Source: Phylloscopus collybita (lineage: Eukaryota; Chordata; Aves; Passeriformes; Phylloscopidae). Taken from it: 64,000 bases of DNA. The position numbers and the translations under genes were made by a program. The DNA lies in NCBI GenBank assembly GCA_027886175.1, contig JAJNNQ010000029.1:1798001-1862000 (forward strand), given 5' to 3'. Shown here one piece after another: positions 1 through 13,000 of the stretch; the stretch's first letter is position 1; every line of letters starts with the position of its first letter. Below the pieces are notes generated by a model. It was given only the letters and a program-made list of their open reading frames with translations. It was not told the DNA's origin and ran no database searches.

Positions 1-2619
1 AACATATGAATTACATAGGTACAAGTAAGTACCTATATTTTTTTCTTACAGTACTATTAAGTACCAGTACGTCAATTTGCAGTGTTTTTACCAGTTACAG
101 TGGTAGGCTGAACAAATAACAGGAATTCAAACTGACTATATTTCAAAAGGATAGATGACTAAAATAGCTTCTAATAAGTCAAAATGCAACCATGACCCAG
201 TATCCCAGAATAAGCCCCTTATATTTTGAGAAGAAGGTACATTGTGATTTCAAATATAAGAATGAACTGCCTTTCTTTTTGTTTTGTAAAAAGCATTTTA
301 CCATGAGGTTTTCTTTTCTCATTTAGTCTACTTTAAGTGATGGGATCTATAAATATTTTATTGGTACTTGATGGAAGAACAGGAAATGCCAATAAAACAT
401 ATCCACTGGGGAAATATGTCTAATAGCAGATTGAACAGCAACTCCAGCTCCTGAGTGATAAGGCGGTTGGAGTAATGCCTTTTGGAAAAGGAGCTTAACC
501 TACAAATCTGTGAAACACTTGGAGTGCAGGGGGCTGGTGAAGAGTCTGCAGCTCTCTGTTGAGCTGTCAGTGGCTGAGGACATCTGTGTCCAAAGAAAAT
601 GACACTAGGAGTATCCCTACTGCACAAGGGTAAATTATGGGAAATGTCTGTTCTGTTTTGCTTACCGTGCCATCTCCCTTTGGCCTTGTTTGATACTGTT
701 CTAAGTGAGTGGAAGCATGCTTTGAAACAGAGTTACAGTATTGAAAATGTGCTTTAACAGAATATGCGTGCATAATTGCTCTCTAGTAAGTCCTCTTCTC
801 CTATCCATTACGCAGCTGTAGTAGGGACTGCTGTTTAAAGCCATAATCTATGGTGGTTTATTTCATTTCACCTTGATTTTGAGAGATGCTCAAATTTCTT
901 GTTCACATATAGTTGATGAAGAGTTCTGGATGATTTTTAATTCTTAAAAGATGCAAAGGCCAAAAGGTGATTATATTTTTTCATTAGAAAATATGCTATT
1001 TAAAGTCTGATCCCTCTGAAGTTTCTGGAAACAACCTTGCAGGGAAGGTGATGAACATATTGTTTACACATTAGTGCTGGGCATTAGATGTTTTAAGCCA
1101 TACTGTCCTGGAAACCTCAAAATATCAAAAATTCTGTGGGAGGCATGATAATCTCCCAGGCAACATCAAAATATTCTGTATCTCAGAGCTGAATGAGTCA
1201 GAGCCAAATGTTAATTTTCTCACTCTGAGAGGCAGCAGTACAAATAAAGGCACTGGAGACTCTGGGTAGTATTGCAGTATTGTACTTGGTGAAATATGAG
1301 TTTTATTTAATTTTTATTATCTGTATGAGTCTCATAGGCAATTGTAGGGATCTGACATAGCATGTCAAATATGCTTCTAGTCAATCATCAGTTGGGGCTT
1401 AGTAGTACTGGTGTTGTTTTAATCAATGGCTGATACAACAGTTACAATCATTGCTACTTTTAAAAAGTCAGAGTCATTTAAGAACACTGCTAGATTTCTA
1501 AGAGGATGGGGGAGAGTTTCTTCTCTTTGTAAAACCCAATTCCACAATGGAAATTTTGGCCTGAGTATTAAACACGTCTCAATGGTTTTTGTTTTCTGTC
1601 CACATTGAACTAATGTAGTTAATGTAGTTCAACAGCATCCTATAAATTATTACATCATCACTGACAACCAAGTAACTTCTAGCTTGAAAATTAAATTAAA
1701 AGAAAAAGATCTTGAAGTCTAAATATTGGTCTTCTCTTTCACTCAAAAAATTATATTCTCATATAACACCATACTAACACAGAGAGATAAGCAAGATTAT
1801 ATGAAATATATCTGTACCTGTTGAAAAGGGCACAAAAATGGACAGGGAGAAACAGAACTAAGAAAATAGTTCCATTTCATTGAAGTAAATACATTTTTCA
1901 CATAAAGACAGAGTCAATTAACAAAAGGATTAGAGGTCATTATGTATAGCTAATTAGAAGACAGTATAATTGAACAGCTGTAAAGTACATTTTGGCTTTA
2001 AAATAATGTTAATATTTGCCCTCTGTGCATTCAGCTAAGTTGCCAGATAGGTTGAAGGTTAAAGAGTAGGACATAAAGCTCTCTGTGATCTGTGGCAATG
2101 AACACTGTTTTCCAGATATTGCAAATGGATTTAGAACTAAGGGGAGCTCTAAAACTGGGATGAGAACTGCTCCACATAATACAAATTTAAAGGAGATAAT
2201 TGCATTTCTGTGGACAGATAAATATGTTTAATTCACACATTTACTTCCTGTTTGTGAACTCTGATAAAGCCTGGGCCAATACAAACCTTGCATCACCCCA
2301 TAGAAACAGATGGGAATTTAATGGAAATTTAGAATAAATTATTTTGTATTACTTTAGCACTTCTATTTTCTTAGATATCAGTTGATGATACCAGTTTTTT
2401 TGGGACTTCCTTTAGTGCTTTCTTGGCTCAATATATTTTCACATTCCTCAGAAGAGGTAATACAGCTCTTGAACACTGTCCTTCATGATTCCACCATCTG
2501 TGTCTTTCTCTTTGGAGTACTGTCACATAAGGGGACATGAGGAGAAATGGTTTAAATAGAAATGTAAAAATATGACTTTATGGATTTATTTTATTCAGTA
2601 AGGAAAGTACTATTGCCTT
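1..2619. other. AT-rich unique DNA, no gene seen
   Basis: No long open frame, RNA gene or recognisable repeat is visible. The short open frames (for example 60-90 codons near 0.4-0.8 kb and 1.4-1.6 kb) have no domain-like sequence and are of a length expected by chance. A small direct repeat (TAATGTAGT twice) lies near 1612-1630. It could be intronic or intergenic; the sequence does not decide. Confidence 0.6.
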
Positions 2620-2760
2620 AGGAATGAAAATATGAAATACTTCATTATTAAAACCTTTAGTAAGGGCACATTTTTTATTTTCTAATCTGAACTATGAATC
2701 TCTAGGAATTAAAATATGAGATACTTCAATATTAAAACCTTTAATAAGGGCACATTTTTA
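2620..2760. repeat. Imperfect tandem duplication, period about 84 bp
   Basis: Two copies of a block of about 57 bp begin with GGAATKAAAATATGARATAC at about 2621 and 2705. Both run through a shared ATTAAAACCTTTARTAAGGGCACATT core, with only a few substitutions. The spacing is 84 bp. This is a simple local duplication of moderate age. Confidence 0.8.
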
Positions 2761-5700
2761 TGATCTCCTCTGTGACTCTCATATACAGAAGAGGCAGATC
2801 TCATCCAAAGAAGAATCAATAAAGTTGTTGTTAATATTTCATTAAGTATTATATATTTCTTTTTCAGATTCCAATTGTAGGAATTTGTTCATAATGTTAA
2901 TTAAAAAGAGCAATTTGTCAAAAATGGCTTGATTTGGAAAACTAATGATGGTGCAACTTGCCGAATTTGTGGGACGAGATATATATATTTGGAATTTTTT
3001 CTTAATAACTTCAAAGAGAGTAATAACTTTTGAAAGACAGTATTTGATGAAATAAGTTAAGAAAGAAGCTTTCCTAGTAATCTAATATTGTCTGCTGCTT
3101 ATGTTTTGCTTGGCTGATTTAGCAACAGTTATGACAGTTTGGTTTTTCTTATTGAGGAAGAGAATGTTTTTTAAATTTTTAAAATTTTTACATTTTCTGT
3201 AATCCCACTTGATCAAGGTTAAGGTTAATTGTTAAGGCTGATAGATACAGGTCTGACAGATATTAGTAATTTTCTGCTGGTAGTAGAAATGGCTGTCTTA
3301 AATTATTTGCCCCATTTGTGTGTTTAATGGTAGCTGAAAGTAGTCAGGTTCCAAAAAGCAATTTGAATGCTGTTAAACTAATTAAGGAGCTAAATGGCTC
3401 CATAATAAACAGAAGATCTTGAAAGTTACCTTCATTAGTTACAACAGGAAAATGGTCATTAATGTGATGGGAAGTACCTGAAGAAGTGCCTGCCTGGAGG
3501 CAAATCCTGTCATCAGGGCAGAATGCAGACTCAGAAGTACTAGTATGAACACTCTCAAAGGCTGCTGGGTCACTTCTTTTTATTTTTCTTTGGAGAGGAG
3601 TGTTTGATGTTATTTAGATTGTCTAGAAAGTACTGATGCTTCTGATACTTTATTTTCCTTTTCTCTTATAAGCCTCTAATATTTAATTTGGCATCAAGGA
3701 GGAGAAACATGCCTAAATTTCCCTTCTTTCCTCTCTGTTTGGAAGGATTGAGTATATACATGTATCAGTTTTTTTCTGTGTACATCACTTTCAAATAAAA
3801 ATAATCTTCATGAGCTGAGCAGAACTGTAGTTCACCTGTAATCTAAATAATCAGAAAATATCCTGTGTTGCAACATACTGCTAAATAAAAGAATCAAAGT
3901 TCCTTTCCATTATTATTTTTTTTACCTGTCTATAAAAAATATGATTATTTTATTTACATACTAGAATAAAGATATAGATGGATGCGCTCATCTGTTTCAT
4001 TGTGATTGTCAGGACTTGGGATATGCTTACCAGCATATTGTGAAAATAATTAATGCCTCTAAGAACCAGCAATATAAAATTATCAGTCACTTCTTAACTG
4101 TTAGAAGATTTTGACCATATTTTAAAACTTCTTTATACCAAATTCCTGCAATAAATTTAGACATTATCTTAGTCTCATAAATTTAGCATGATCAGTAGAT
4201 CTATCAAATATAATTGGTACACTTAGAATTTTTTCTATTAGTAATAAAGCACAATAACTTCTGTGATACGTACCTTCTGTAATTTTAATTCAGTTGCCAG
4301 AGTTGCCAGATGAATCAGGTGGAATATACTGCAAATTGTCCTTTCTTAAGTCATTGACATTTTAAGCTTTAGCAGAGCTAGTTTAATCTGATCTGACTGG
4401 GCAGATGTGTCCACCCCTGCAAATTCTGTCGGAGTCAATGGAGCTTCACACAATTTTATAGCCATTATTTGACACAGAACTGGCATTGCTGTACGAAGTG
4501 TGTGCTGCAGAAGCACCTATTTTTTCTGGAATATAAAGCAAGTGAAAAAAAATGCCAGAATGGGACTGATAAAGAGGTAGAATATCTCACTTGCCTTTCT
4601 TTTATCAATAAAAAATTTTTTTGCTAACTTAAAATTACAAATATTTCCTTTGTGAAAACAATACTCTTTTTGGGATGGCTTTTTAACTTCTGTGTCAAAA
4701 AGCGAGCACAGTGAAGATATAAAATAAGTGCATATTTCATATTTTATGTTAACTTATTCTGTTTTCAAGACTATTGAATGCATTCATTATTAAGGTGATA
4801 AATCTTTGGAAAGTCTAACTGAATAAAGTTCAAACAAAACTTAAATAAAATATTCTTCACTTCTTGAGAGGGTGTCAGTTGGGCAGGACTGAAAACCATG
4901 GAAGGATAAAGAACCTCAGGCAAGTTCATAATTTGTAATCCTAATCTCTGGTTTTGAAAAAAATATATAAGGTAAATGCAACTAGTTTTTCTTCTTCACA
5001 TTTTCAAAAATATGTAATAAAAAAAGATGAAAATATGTCATCAATGTTATTGATTAATAAATATATTTTATAAGCCTTTACCTAGAGAGACCACAAATAG
5101 TATGTAACTAGAGATCTTTTCTTGAATAACAGCTACACAAGAAACTTGTGTTGCTAAAGAAAGCTTAGAAAGTGGAAGCATTCATTTACATGTTAACGTA
5201 GCTAAGGCCTCCTCATATTAAAAATATGGACACAAATGTAAATCTCAGAAGAGTGCAATAGTTTTCTGCAGACCATATTACAAACATGGAAGTTAGACTA
5301 TATTGAATGTAAGCTATATAAGGCTATGCAGAAATTAAAGTTATGTTAATCACAGACTTGTAATGAAGGCACTCGATTTAAGATCTTACAAATCACAGAA
5401 ATAGTTTTGAAACATTTTTTGGAGCTGAAGTAATATAATTAGAAACAATATCTTAATATATCCTTCCTTTTTCTTTCAAAGATGATGTATTTGACATAAA
5501 TATATGTCCTTTTCTTCAGAATTTGGACAATGGAAAATGAGGAAAATATGCCAAGCTTTTACCCCGTCTTTATTGTTTGAGGAAATCCTAAAAAAATGAT
5601 GTCTGGTACAGACAATAAACTTATGTTTGTAGTCAAATCTCTTTACTAGAAATTAAATTTAATCTGTTAAATAATTTCCTAAGTCCTACTGATGAGTGTT

Positions 5701-6330
5701 TCTCACACAACCACAGAGATTTTGTGTTCGTTGTTGTAATTCTTTAAACATTGTATTGCATCCATTTAGAGGGACTTCAGAGTCTCAGAAAAATGCAAAT
5801 ATTACAAACGTAGTAGTAGTTTCGTGTCTTTTAAGGAGAAAAATACGACTTGTGTATCTTGTTTGATGTGTTATCTTTTGGATTCAAAATGGAGTCTTGA
5901 AATGTATTGACCTTGGCTGTTTCAGGATTCATGATTTTATAAATCTGCTTTTAAAGGGCTGGAACAACTTTGAGAGATCCATTACAGAATACTTCATTTG
6001 TGGCCTGTGGTTACTTTGCTTTGAGACTGCAGTAGGAGCAATGTATTTCATTCACAGTAACAGTGGGAAGAGATAAGATAGAAGATCAGTAAGGTCTTGA
6101 TATCACTACACATAACACCAGTACCTCTTGCTAGTCCATAACAATACAGACTTAAAAATTCATTTTCTGCTGTTGGACAAACACAGAAGCCAAACCTGTT
6201 AACACTGAAGTGGGGGAGGAAAGGAATCAAACAGGTCTTTCTTAAATTAAGGAGATCTTATGGCTACTCTCAGACATTCAGTTCCCTTAAATGCTACTGC
6301 TACCCTGACCGGTCTTGGTCTCCCTACTAA
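2761..6330. other. AT-rich unique DNA, no gene seen
   Basis: No gene-like open frame, RNA gene or confident repeat was recognised. The stretch is dense in A/T runs and stop codons in all frames. Confidence 0.55.
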
Positions 6331-6402
6331 TAGCTTGGAGGCTGGAAGTAGATGATATTTAAGTTCCCTTGAAAGCCAAATCATTGTATGATTCTATGAT
6401 TC
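6331..6402 (+). mobile_element. CR1 LINE 3' tail fragment
   Basis: The segment has the end of a CR1 3' UTR in sense orientation: TAGATGATATTTAAG, a run resembling the usual 'ggtcccttccaaccc' block, then ATTGTATGATTCTATGATTCC. That octamer-like tail is the CR1 3' signature. Only about 70 bp survive and the 5' limit is fuzzy. Confidence 0.65.
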
Positions 6403-6771
6403 CCATTTTTAAAGCAAAGTCCTTAAAATATTTGGGCTCAGAATCAGACCCTCTTGGAATAATTCCAATAATTTAAAATTATTTATTTTCTTAAACACAT
6501 CCATGGTCCTTCAGCACACACATATCTTGTTAAAGGAGTGTGCAGAATCCAATTCGTAACGTGCTTTATGCTTTTGCTAAAAATTCTGTGTCGTGAGTCT
6601 CCCTTTGTCAAAAATTTGATAATCCCTTTCTAATGCCATTATGCTTGTTTTCATCACTTCTCAATGATAGTTCACAATGCTGACAGCAATACAAACTGAA
6701 CCTTAAAATGGATGCCCTCTGAATAATTATTCACTGGAAATTTATCCTGGATTACTGACATCCTTATAGTA

Positions 6772-6873
6772 TGTGTGTGTGTGTGTGTGTAATATATGCA
6801 TACAGATTATTTAACATGAGTGTGTACTTATATATACATATAAAGTTGCACATTAGTTACACACACACACTAT
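6772..6873. repeat. (TG)n and (AC)n microsatellites
   Basis: A pure TG run lies at about 6772-6791 and a short pure AC run at about 6862-6873. The small open frames called across this stretch are artefacts of the dinucleotide repeats. Confidence 0.9.
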
Positions 6874-7359
6874 GCACTACAGTGAACATAACAAGAATAC
6901 ATGATACTCACTCAGCCCTTGTGGGAGGGCATCTTAGTTATGGTGTGACTCTCCAGTAGAAGGAAGACCTTGACAAACCAAACCAAAGCAGCTGTAATAC
7001 AGGACCACAATATGGTTTGACTGCTGGAGAAAATTATATATGAGAGTAAGCTGAGGATGCTCGGTATGATCCTGGAATGATATGAACCTAAAGATAAGTG
7101 GGCTGATAGCAAAATTTTGGGCTTGACTTTAGCTTTCTAATAGGTGCTTATGAGCAAGGATGGCCTGACTCTCCTGAGGATGCCATTCATGAGGCTAGAG
7201 ACAAGAGGCACAACACAGGATATTCTGCTTAGGTAAGGATAGGAAATTCCACTGTAAAAGGGCTATGTTGGACTGCACTGATAAAGACTGTAGAGGTTCT
7301 CCAAACTTGAGAAGGAGAAATATCTTCTAAGTTTGAAGACAGCCCTCTTTTAGGCAAAA

Positions 7360-7416
7360 GTGTTGGTCAGCATAACCAACAAGACCCCTTCGCAGTCTAA
7401 ATTATTCTGTGATTCA
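7360..7416 (+). mobile_element. Probable degenerate CR1 3' tail
   Basis: The segment ends in GACCCCTTCGCAGTCTAAATTATTCTGTGATTC. This resembles the end of a sense CR1 3' UTR ('gacccttccaacctaaatgattctgtgattc'). The sequence upstream is too diverged to place, so the call rests on about 50 bp. Confidence 0.4.
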
Positions 7417-9797
7417 GCAATTTGAACTGTTTAACAAAATATTAAAATCCAACACTGAAGAGGAATCATGATATTAGGTAATTGGAATGGCTTTAAATAA
7501 GAGTGTAGTCTCACAAGGAAAGAAAATACTTGTTTGAAATAAGATGAAGACAATAATTTAACCAATGTGCTTTTGTCCATTTACCCAACGCAATACATTT
7601 TTTATTCAAGTTTCATGAAGATGCTTATAGATAATTTCTGGCTCTAATAAAATCTTTTTTAGCCTTAGCAGAGGTCTCCTTTATGGAGAATTGGTATTTT
7701 GCTTCTTTGTGAAGATAATTGGATGTCTTTTGGGCAGGTCTCTAGACATCATATTCAAACTGACAATGTATCACTTGGAAATTTGCTCATATTTACACCT
7801 CAATTTTTTACTGGATTGTTGGACAATAAGCAATTAATATTACATCTGAACCTTGAAACTTGGAACATATATTACAGTTGCAAATGTATGTTTTGGGATG
7901 ATAAAAACAATAATTCTATATCCCAGTTCTGAAACCCCGCATAAGAGTTTTTCTTATCTGGAAGAGAGATTTTATTTTCTTGTGCCATATATCTTATCTG
8001 ATTTATTACACTGATTTAGACTTATTAGGAAACACTTTTCTGACAGGTCAATATAAAAGTAACCTAGTCCATTTTGTGAAGTAAAATCTGTAAGTACAGA
8101 TGTGGCTACAGCAAATGCAAATAGCCAAAAAATTATCTTGGTGCTTGCAAAAAGTTTAGTTCAGGGTGCAGGATCCAATTAAATCCTTGACAGTCTAAGA
8201 AAACTGTATTAGAGAAACAATCATGAGATGAGTACTATTAATCATAAAGAATTTAATATGAAGTCTCTCCAATGTGCTAAATAAGACAATATTGATGAAG
8301 AATGTGAAGAAGTTACTCAAAGCTGTGCAGATCAAATGCCTGCACTCCATAATGTTTTGTATTCAGAGAAGTGGGTACATCAACATCCACCTGGCCTTAG
8401 GCAGCTGTGCTTGACCTGTGGGACCAAGTGTGCTAAATCTATATCCAAATCTTATATCTTCATATATAATTCTGTCCATATGGCAAATGATGGGCTATTC
8501 CCCTCCCTCTTTTGTCTCACAAAATGTTCTGACAAGTCTTTCTGATGATCTTTTAAAAGCTGATGTCATCATATATATGTACACCAATTTAAATAATAAA
8601 TCTGAACTGGGAAAAAAATTGTCTGCAAATTTGAACTTGACAAGGACTTGACTTTTGAGACTGCTGCACTAAGCTTTTTAAAATACTTTAAAAAGTACAC
8701 TTCTTGAAGTTTGTGAGCACCAAAAGAACACTTACAGTTCAACAGTGCATTTTAAATATTTTAGAACATCTAGAAATGTATTCTTTGTGGCATATGGTAA
8801 TGATTATATTCTGCCTCCTGGAAAAACTAGTACCTGCTTGATGGTTTTAAGTATCCTAGAAGTAGATGTGTAAAAAAGAGTACCACAGGAATTTAGTCAT
8901 TTATTCAGAGCCAGACATCAACATCCTGCCTATCAAAACTGCAGAGTGTGAACTTTGAGTTTGCTCACATGCATGGCACTCCTCAGTATCGATTATTAGC
9001 CTCTTTCTATATATTCCCTTCCTATGCTGGCAGCTATGGATGCATGTCTTCTACCCATTACACTGACCATGACCTCAGTCACCACTCCGGAGCTGTGATA
9101 GAATGCAGGGAACCCTTTTTGTACTGTTCTAGTCACATGGTGTGGTTCCTCTGTACCGAGAGGAGTTCTCTTCTTCGCACGTCTAATGCTGTCACTGAAA
9201 ATTGAAAATTTAATCCTGTCAAATTTAGCAGTTTAAACATCTCCAGTATTTGTAGATTGCTTTAATAGGACATTTTTCTAAGGAAATTTTGTTCTCTTAC
9301 ATTCAGTTTTTGGGGAAAGGCTACACTAACTTTCTCTTGCCACTTGACTAAAACCAGTATTTTAAAAAGAAGATTTTTTTAATAGGATATCTTTTAAAAT
9401 GTATTTTATGCTTACAGGATTTACCTTGGAATTTAAAGCATTGCCGAAGTGAATCTATTTAATATATTTTGCATTAGGCTTCTTGTACCCTCTTTTAAAT
9501 CTTGACTTCTTTGTCTGTTTTGGTAAATAGGGCTTATTTTGTGAAAGACTTCTAGAAGAGGAGTCCTATTTCCACAGATCTTTTTTATCTATTCTGATGA
9601 ATGTGCCTTGCAAGTTATACAGTTGAAAGTTATTGCTCAAAGAATTTCAGTAGAACTCCAGTTCTAGTAATTTTGTCCAACGTTCCTTATCTTCTGCTGA
9701 TAAAAATGTTGCCCCGATGTAGTCACAGTTCATGCCTGCATGTTTTGATTTCAGGGAAATTCTTTCCCAGACACAAAACTGGTAAACAAGAGCATGT
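7417..9797. other. AT-rich unique DNA, no gene seen
   Basis: Several open frames of 60-87 codons occur (around 7.7, 8.4, 8.95 and 9.6 kb), none with a recognisable domain or codon pattern. The only structure noted is the first copy of a 26-bp direct repeat at 9204-9229. Confidence 0.55.
9204..9229 (+). repeat. 26-bp exact direct repeat, copy 1
   Basis: This 26-bp segment (starting GAAAATTTAATCC, ending AAATTTAGC) is repeated without change at 10767-10792. Sequence outside the 26 bp differs on both sides. The interval between the copies contains the short LTR at 9798-10047. Confidence 0.95.
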
Positions 9798-10047
9798 TGT
9801 TATAAACTATCCTGTTTTTCTACATTCCTTTCTTAAGGAGGGACTTTGCTTGATGACGCTTTGATGTGACCAATAAGTCCAAAGATCCCACCTCTTAGGT
9901 GGGCTCATTGTAAAAAGGTATAAAGACAGGTGCTTTAAGAATAAACCCAGATTTGGAGTCATCAGCCACGAACCAGTCTGATCACGAGTCCATGTCTTTC
10001 TTTCATGTCCAACAGCGACACCCCTATTCACCGCAGAATTTATAACA
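9798..10047 (+). mobile_element. Short solo LTR, alpharetrovirus-like, sense
   Basis: The segment is bounded by a 9-bp terminal inverted repeat, TGTTATAAA at 9798 and TTTATAACA ending at 10047, giving TG...CA ends. In order it holds CCAAT at 9870-9874, TATAAA at 9919-9924 and AATAAA at 9940-9945. That is a compact promoter and a very short R region, as in the roughly 250-350 bp LTRs of avian alpharetrovirus-like elements. I see no clear target duplication in the flanks, so the exact ends or the integrity of the copy are uncertain. No internal retroviral sequence adjoins it. Confidence 0.65.
9919..9945 (+). promoter_or_regulatory. LTR TATA box and poly(A) signal
   Basis: TATAAA (9919-9924) is followed after 15 bp by AATAAA (9940-9945). 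The spacing fits an LTR with a very short R region. A CCAAT box lies about 45 bp upstream of the TATA box. Confidence 0.65.
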
Positions 10048-13000
10048 GGAGTTATTTAAAATTAAGTCTCATTGTAAACACTGCCAGTTGCTGTATTAAA
10101 AGGTAACTAATAATGCCTTAAATTGAAAAGAGAAAAAAAAAAAAAAAAAAAAAAGACATTCCAGTTTTCCTAAGTATTTCAACAAATTTTGAACAGCCCA
10201 CCTGATTCCCCAAAATGCTTTCCACATTACAAAAATGTTACAAAAAGATATGTTTTAGTTGTTCTAAAGGACCAGTGACCTTTTTTTTTTCTTTGAAGCA
10301 CTGTTTACAGAAGTAAACTGGAAGATAATTTTTCCAGAAAGTGCTCTTAATGTTGCCTTTCATTAAACATTCCTGTTTGAAAATGGCATTTACTTGCATC
10401 AATTGTTGTGTGCCAGTAAGTCTGGATGGAATCCAAGTCCATTGCAATCTCTTTCTCTTTTCATTAAATGTGGCTTAAAAATTATTGTGTCTGGTTTCTC
10501 CTTAGCTCCCTCAAGAATCAAATTCTAAGGGGTTTTTTTTTAACTCTTTATCCATTTTCTCTATGAAGTTGTGGATCCTTTTCCATGAAAGAAGAAATAA
10601 CCTCTGAGCTTTCTTTAGGTTCTTTACAGCATAGGTCATGCTTTTCTAAACCTATAGATCCTGCAGGTTTAAAAGTTTAAGCCACATTTTCTCCTTGTGG
10701 AATTAGCAACTTACTAAAAGCACTGTTCCTGTTCAGAATAAACCTAATACAATAGCTTGATGGTAAGAAAATTTAATCCTGTCAAATTTAGCTTCATGAA
10801 TCATTCACAAGGTACAATTTCATGTTTATCCCATTATTAAAGATAGAAAGTGTGTGTATGCCATCCATGCTTTTTAATAACAAATTTCTAGTACTTGTAG
10901 AAAAAAACCCCATGCTGTTACCTGTGCAATGCATTTTTGTTTGTTATTTGAATTTTGATACTGAATCCAAAACTATTGTAGACATTCATATTATAAATTA
11001 TTTTCTTCCAGAATATCTCAGCTGAGTGTTTATTAAAATGTATGGAAAATGTTACAAACACAAGACAAATAATAATATTTTTATAACCTCATTGCCTGTG
11101 AATCTTTTAGAAGTAGAACAAGAATTTCAGAATGTTCAAATTCAGGTTTAAGTTGGTGGAAATTACATTAGAAACATCAAGGCAAGATGCCGCAGACAAT
11201 AAGCAATGTTGTATCTTAAATATACTCAAAACAGAATGAGAACAACTTAGTCCTGCTGTGTGTTGGTTTTTCCATGCTCAAGGATAAAAATATGCCCCAA
11301 CCATTAAGATTGTGACACCTAGAATATTGTCAGAATAATGTCAAAATTCTCTTCATTTAAGCTGTGAAGGACACTCATACTTTTGTCCTATCTCCTTATA
11401 CAAGTGCCTTATGTTAGTAGTTCTAATGCATTATGAAAAAATGCTGGGAAACTATTTCAATCAAAACCCAAAAAATGGGAAGAAACTAAAACCAGTAGTA
11501 AACATAACAGTCACCACTGAAAATAAAATGAAGCTAGCTTATGAATAAATAGCAAAATGCAAATTTGAAGGAAACAATGTAACAGCAATATTTAATGTTA
11601 AATCAAATGGGTTGATAAGGTAATGGTGGGAAAAAATGAAACCATAACTGTTCATTCTTCTTTTTCTTGCATATTTTCAGATGTATTTATTGATTATGAC
11701 ATCTTTACATGGTCCCCCCTTAAGAAATTTTTCTAAGTATTTTCTAATAGTGTATCTCTTAATGCGTCCAAATCTCATGTTACTGATTGTCTTCTGATGT
11801 CCATACTGAACAATATACAGGTGCTGCATTGCTATTGTGTTTCTAGGTTTGTAATTCTAGCACAACTGCAGTGTGGCTAGTTTGTCAACTGAAAAAGTCA
11901 AGCAGGGGGGTTCCAGCTGTGTAGAGATATTTGTCCTATAGCTTTCCATTATTATAAACTGGTAGAGGTCTTTAGTCTTAAACAGATCTCAACTATATTG
12001 TTCTCATCACTGAATAATATTTTGTAAACTCTGAATAATAAGTCACAAAACTCATGATAAACAAGATTATGTCTGGGGACAAAACAACAACTTGAAAGGC
12101 TTCATCTATTGATGAATAAAAAGCTAAAAATATTACTATAGGAGAGAGAATTCAAATAATTAAAAACTTATTTTAAACTTACCTTTCCATATTGTTCCAA
12201 ATCCAAACCTTAAATAAATCTTGACTATTGTCAGCATTTCAGGGATTTCTGTCTGTACAGAACTTTTGATTTTGGAAACAATATAAAATACAAGAACCTT
12301 CTCTAGGTGTGATGTGGCATTGTAATCCAAGTTTAGCACTAATTCCACTTTGTTTATGGTTCCCCACACTACTTCTCAGTTATTATCTACCCATTAATTC
12401 AGCCCTTCTGCTATATTACCATAGATGCTAATGTTTGTATTTTTGTTTTGTCTGTGTCATCCTCCCCCTTAGGACAGGTTAGAATTCTAATGCCCAAAAA
12501 CATTCTCACTCGACTCCAAAATAATATTACTTCTCCTGAGTTATAACTTGTTTATCAATTACTAATGCCCTATGTGTACTCTCATGCATATATTTTTCTA
12601 GACAGTTAATGTCAACTTGTATGCAGCTGTGCATAGAAAAACTATGTACTATGTACTAAATCTTAACCCCTTTGTTCCCACAAGGATGTATGTGGGTTTA
12701 TTGTAATACAGTTTCATTTTTTTAATGACTTGATATCTCCCATCTTCCATCCATATTATAGCTCCAAATTGGTTCTTTGCCCTTGTTCCTTTATTTCTTA
12801 ATGGATTCTGGTTTTAGTTGGTCCTAACTATGTCTTAGTCCGGGTACAGCTTGATTCTTGTTTTAGTTTGTACTTAGTATTCCCACTATCAAAATCCCCA
12901 CAACTTAGAAACTACTTGCAAGTGTGCTATGATCTTGACTATCTGCTGAACCAGTTTCATTTGGCACACCCTCTACTTAGTTTCCTTCATTTGTTCTTCA

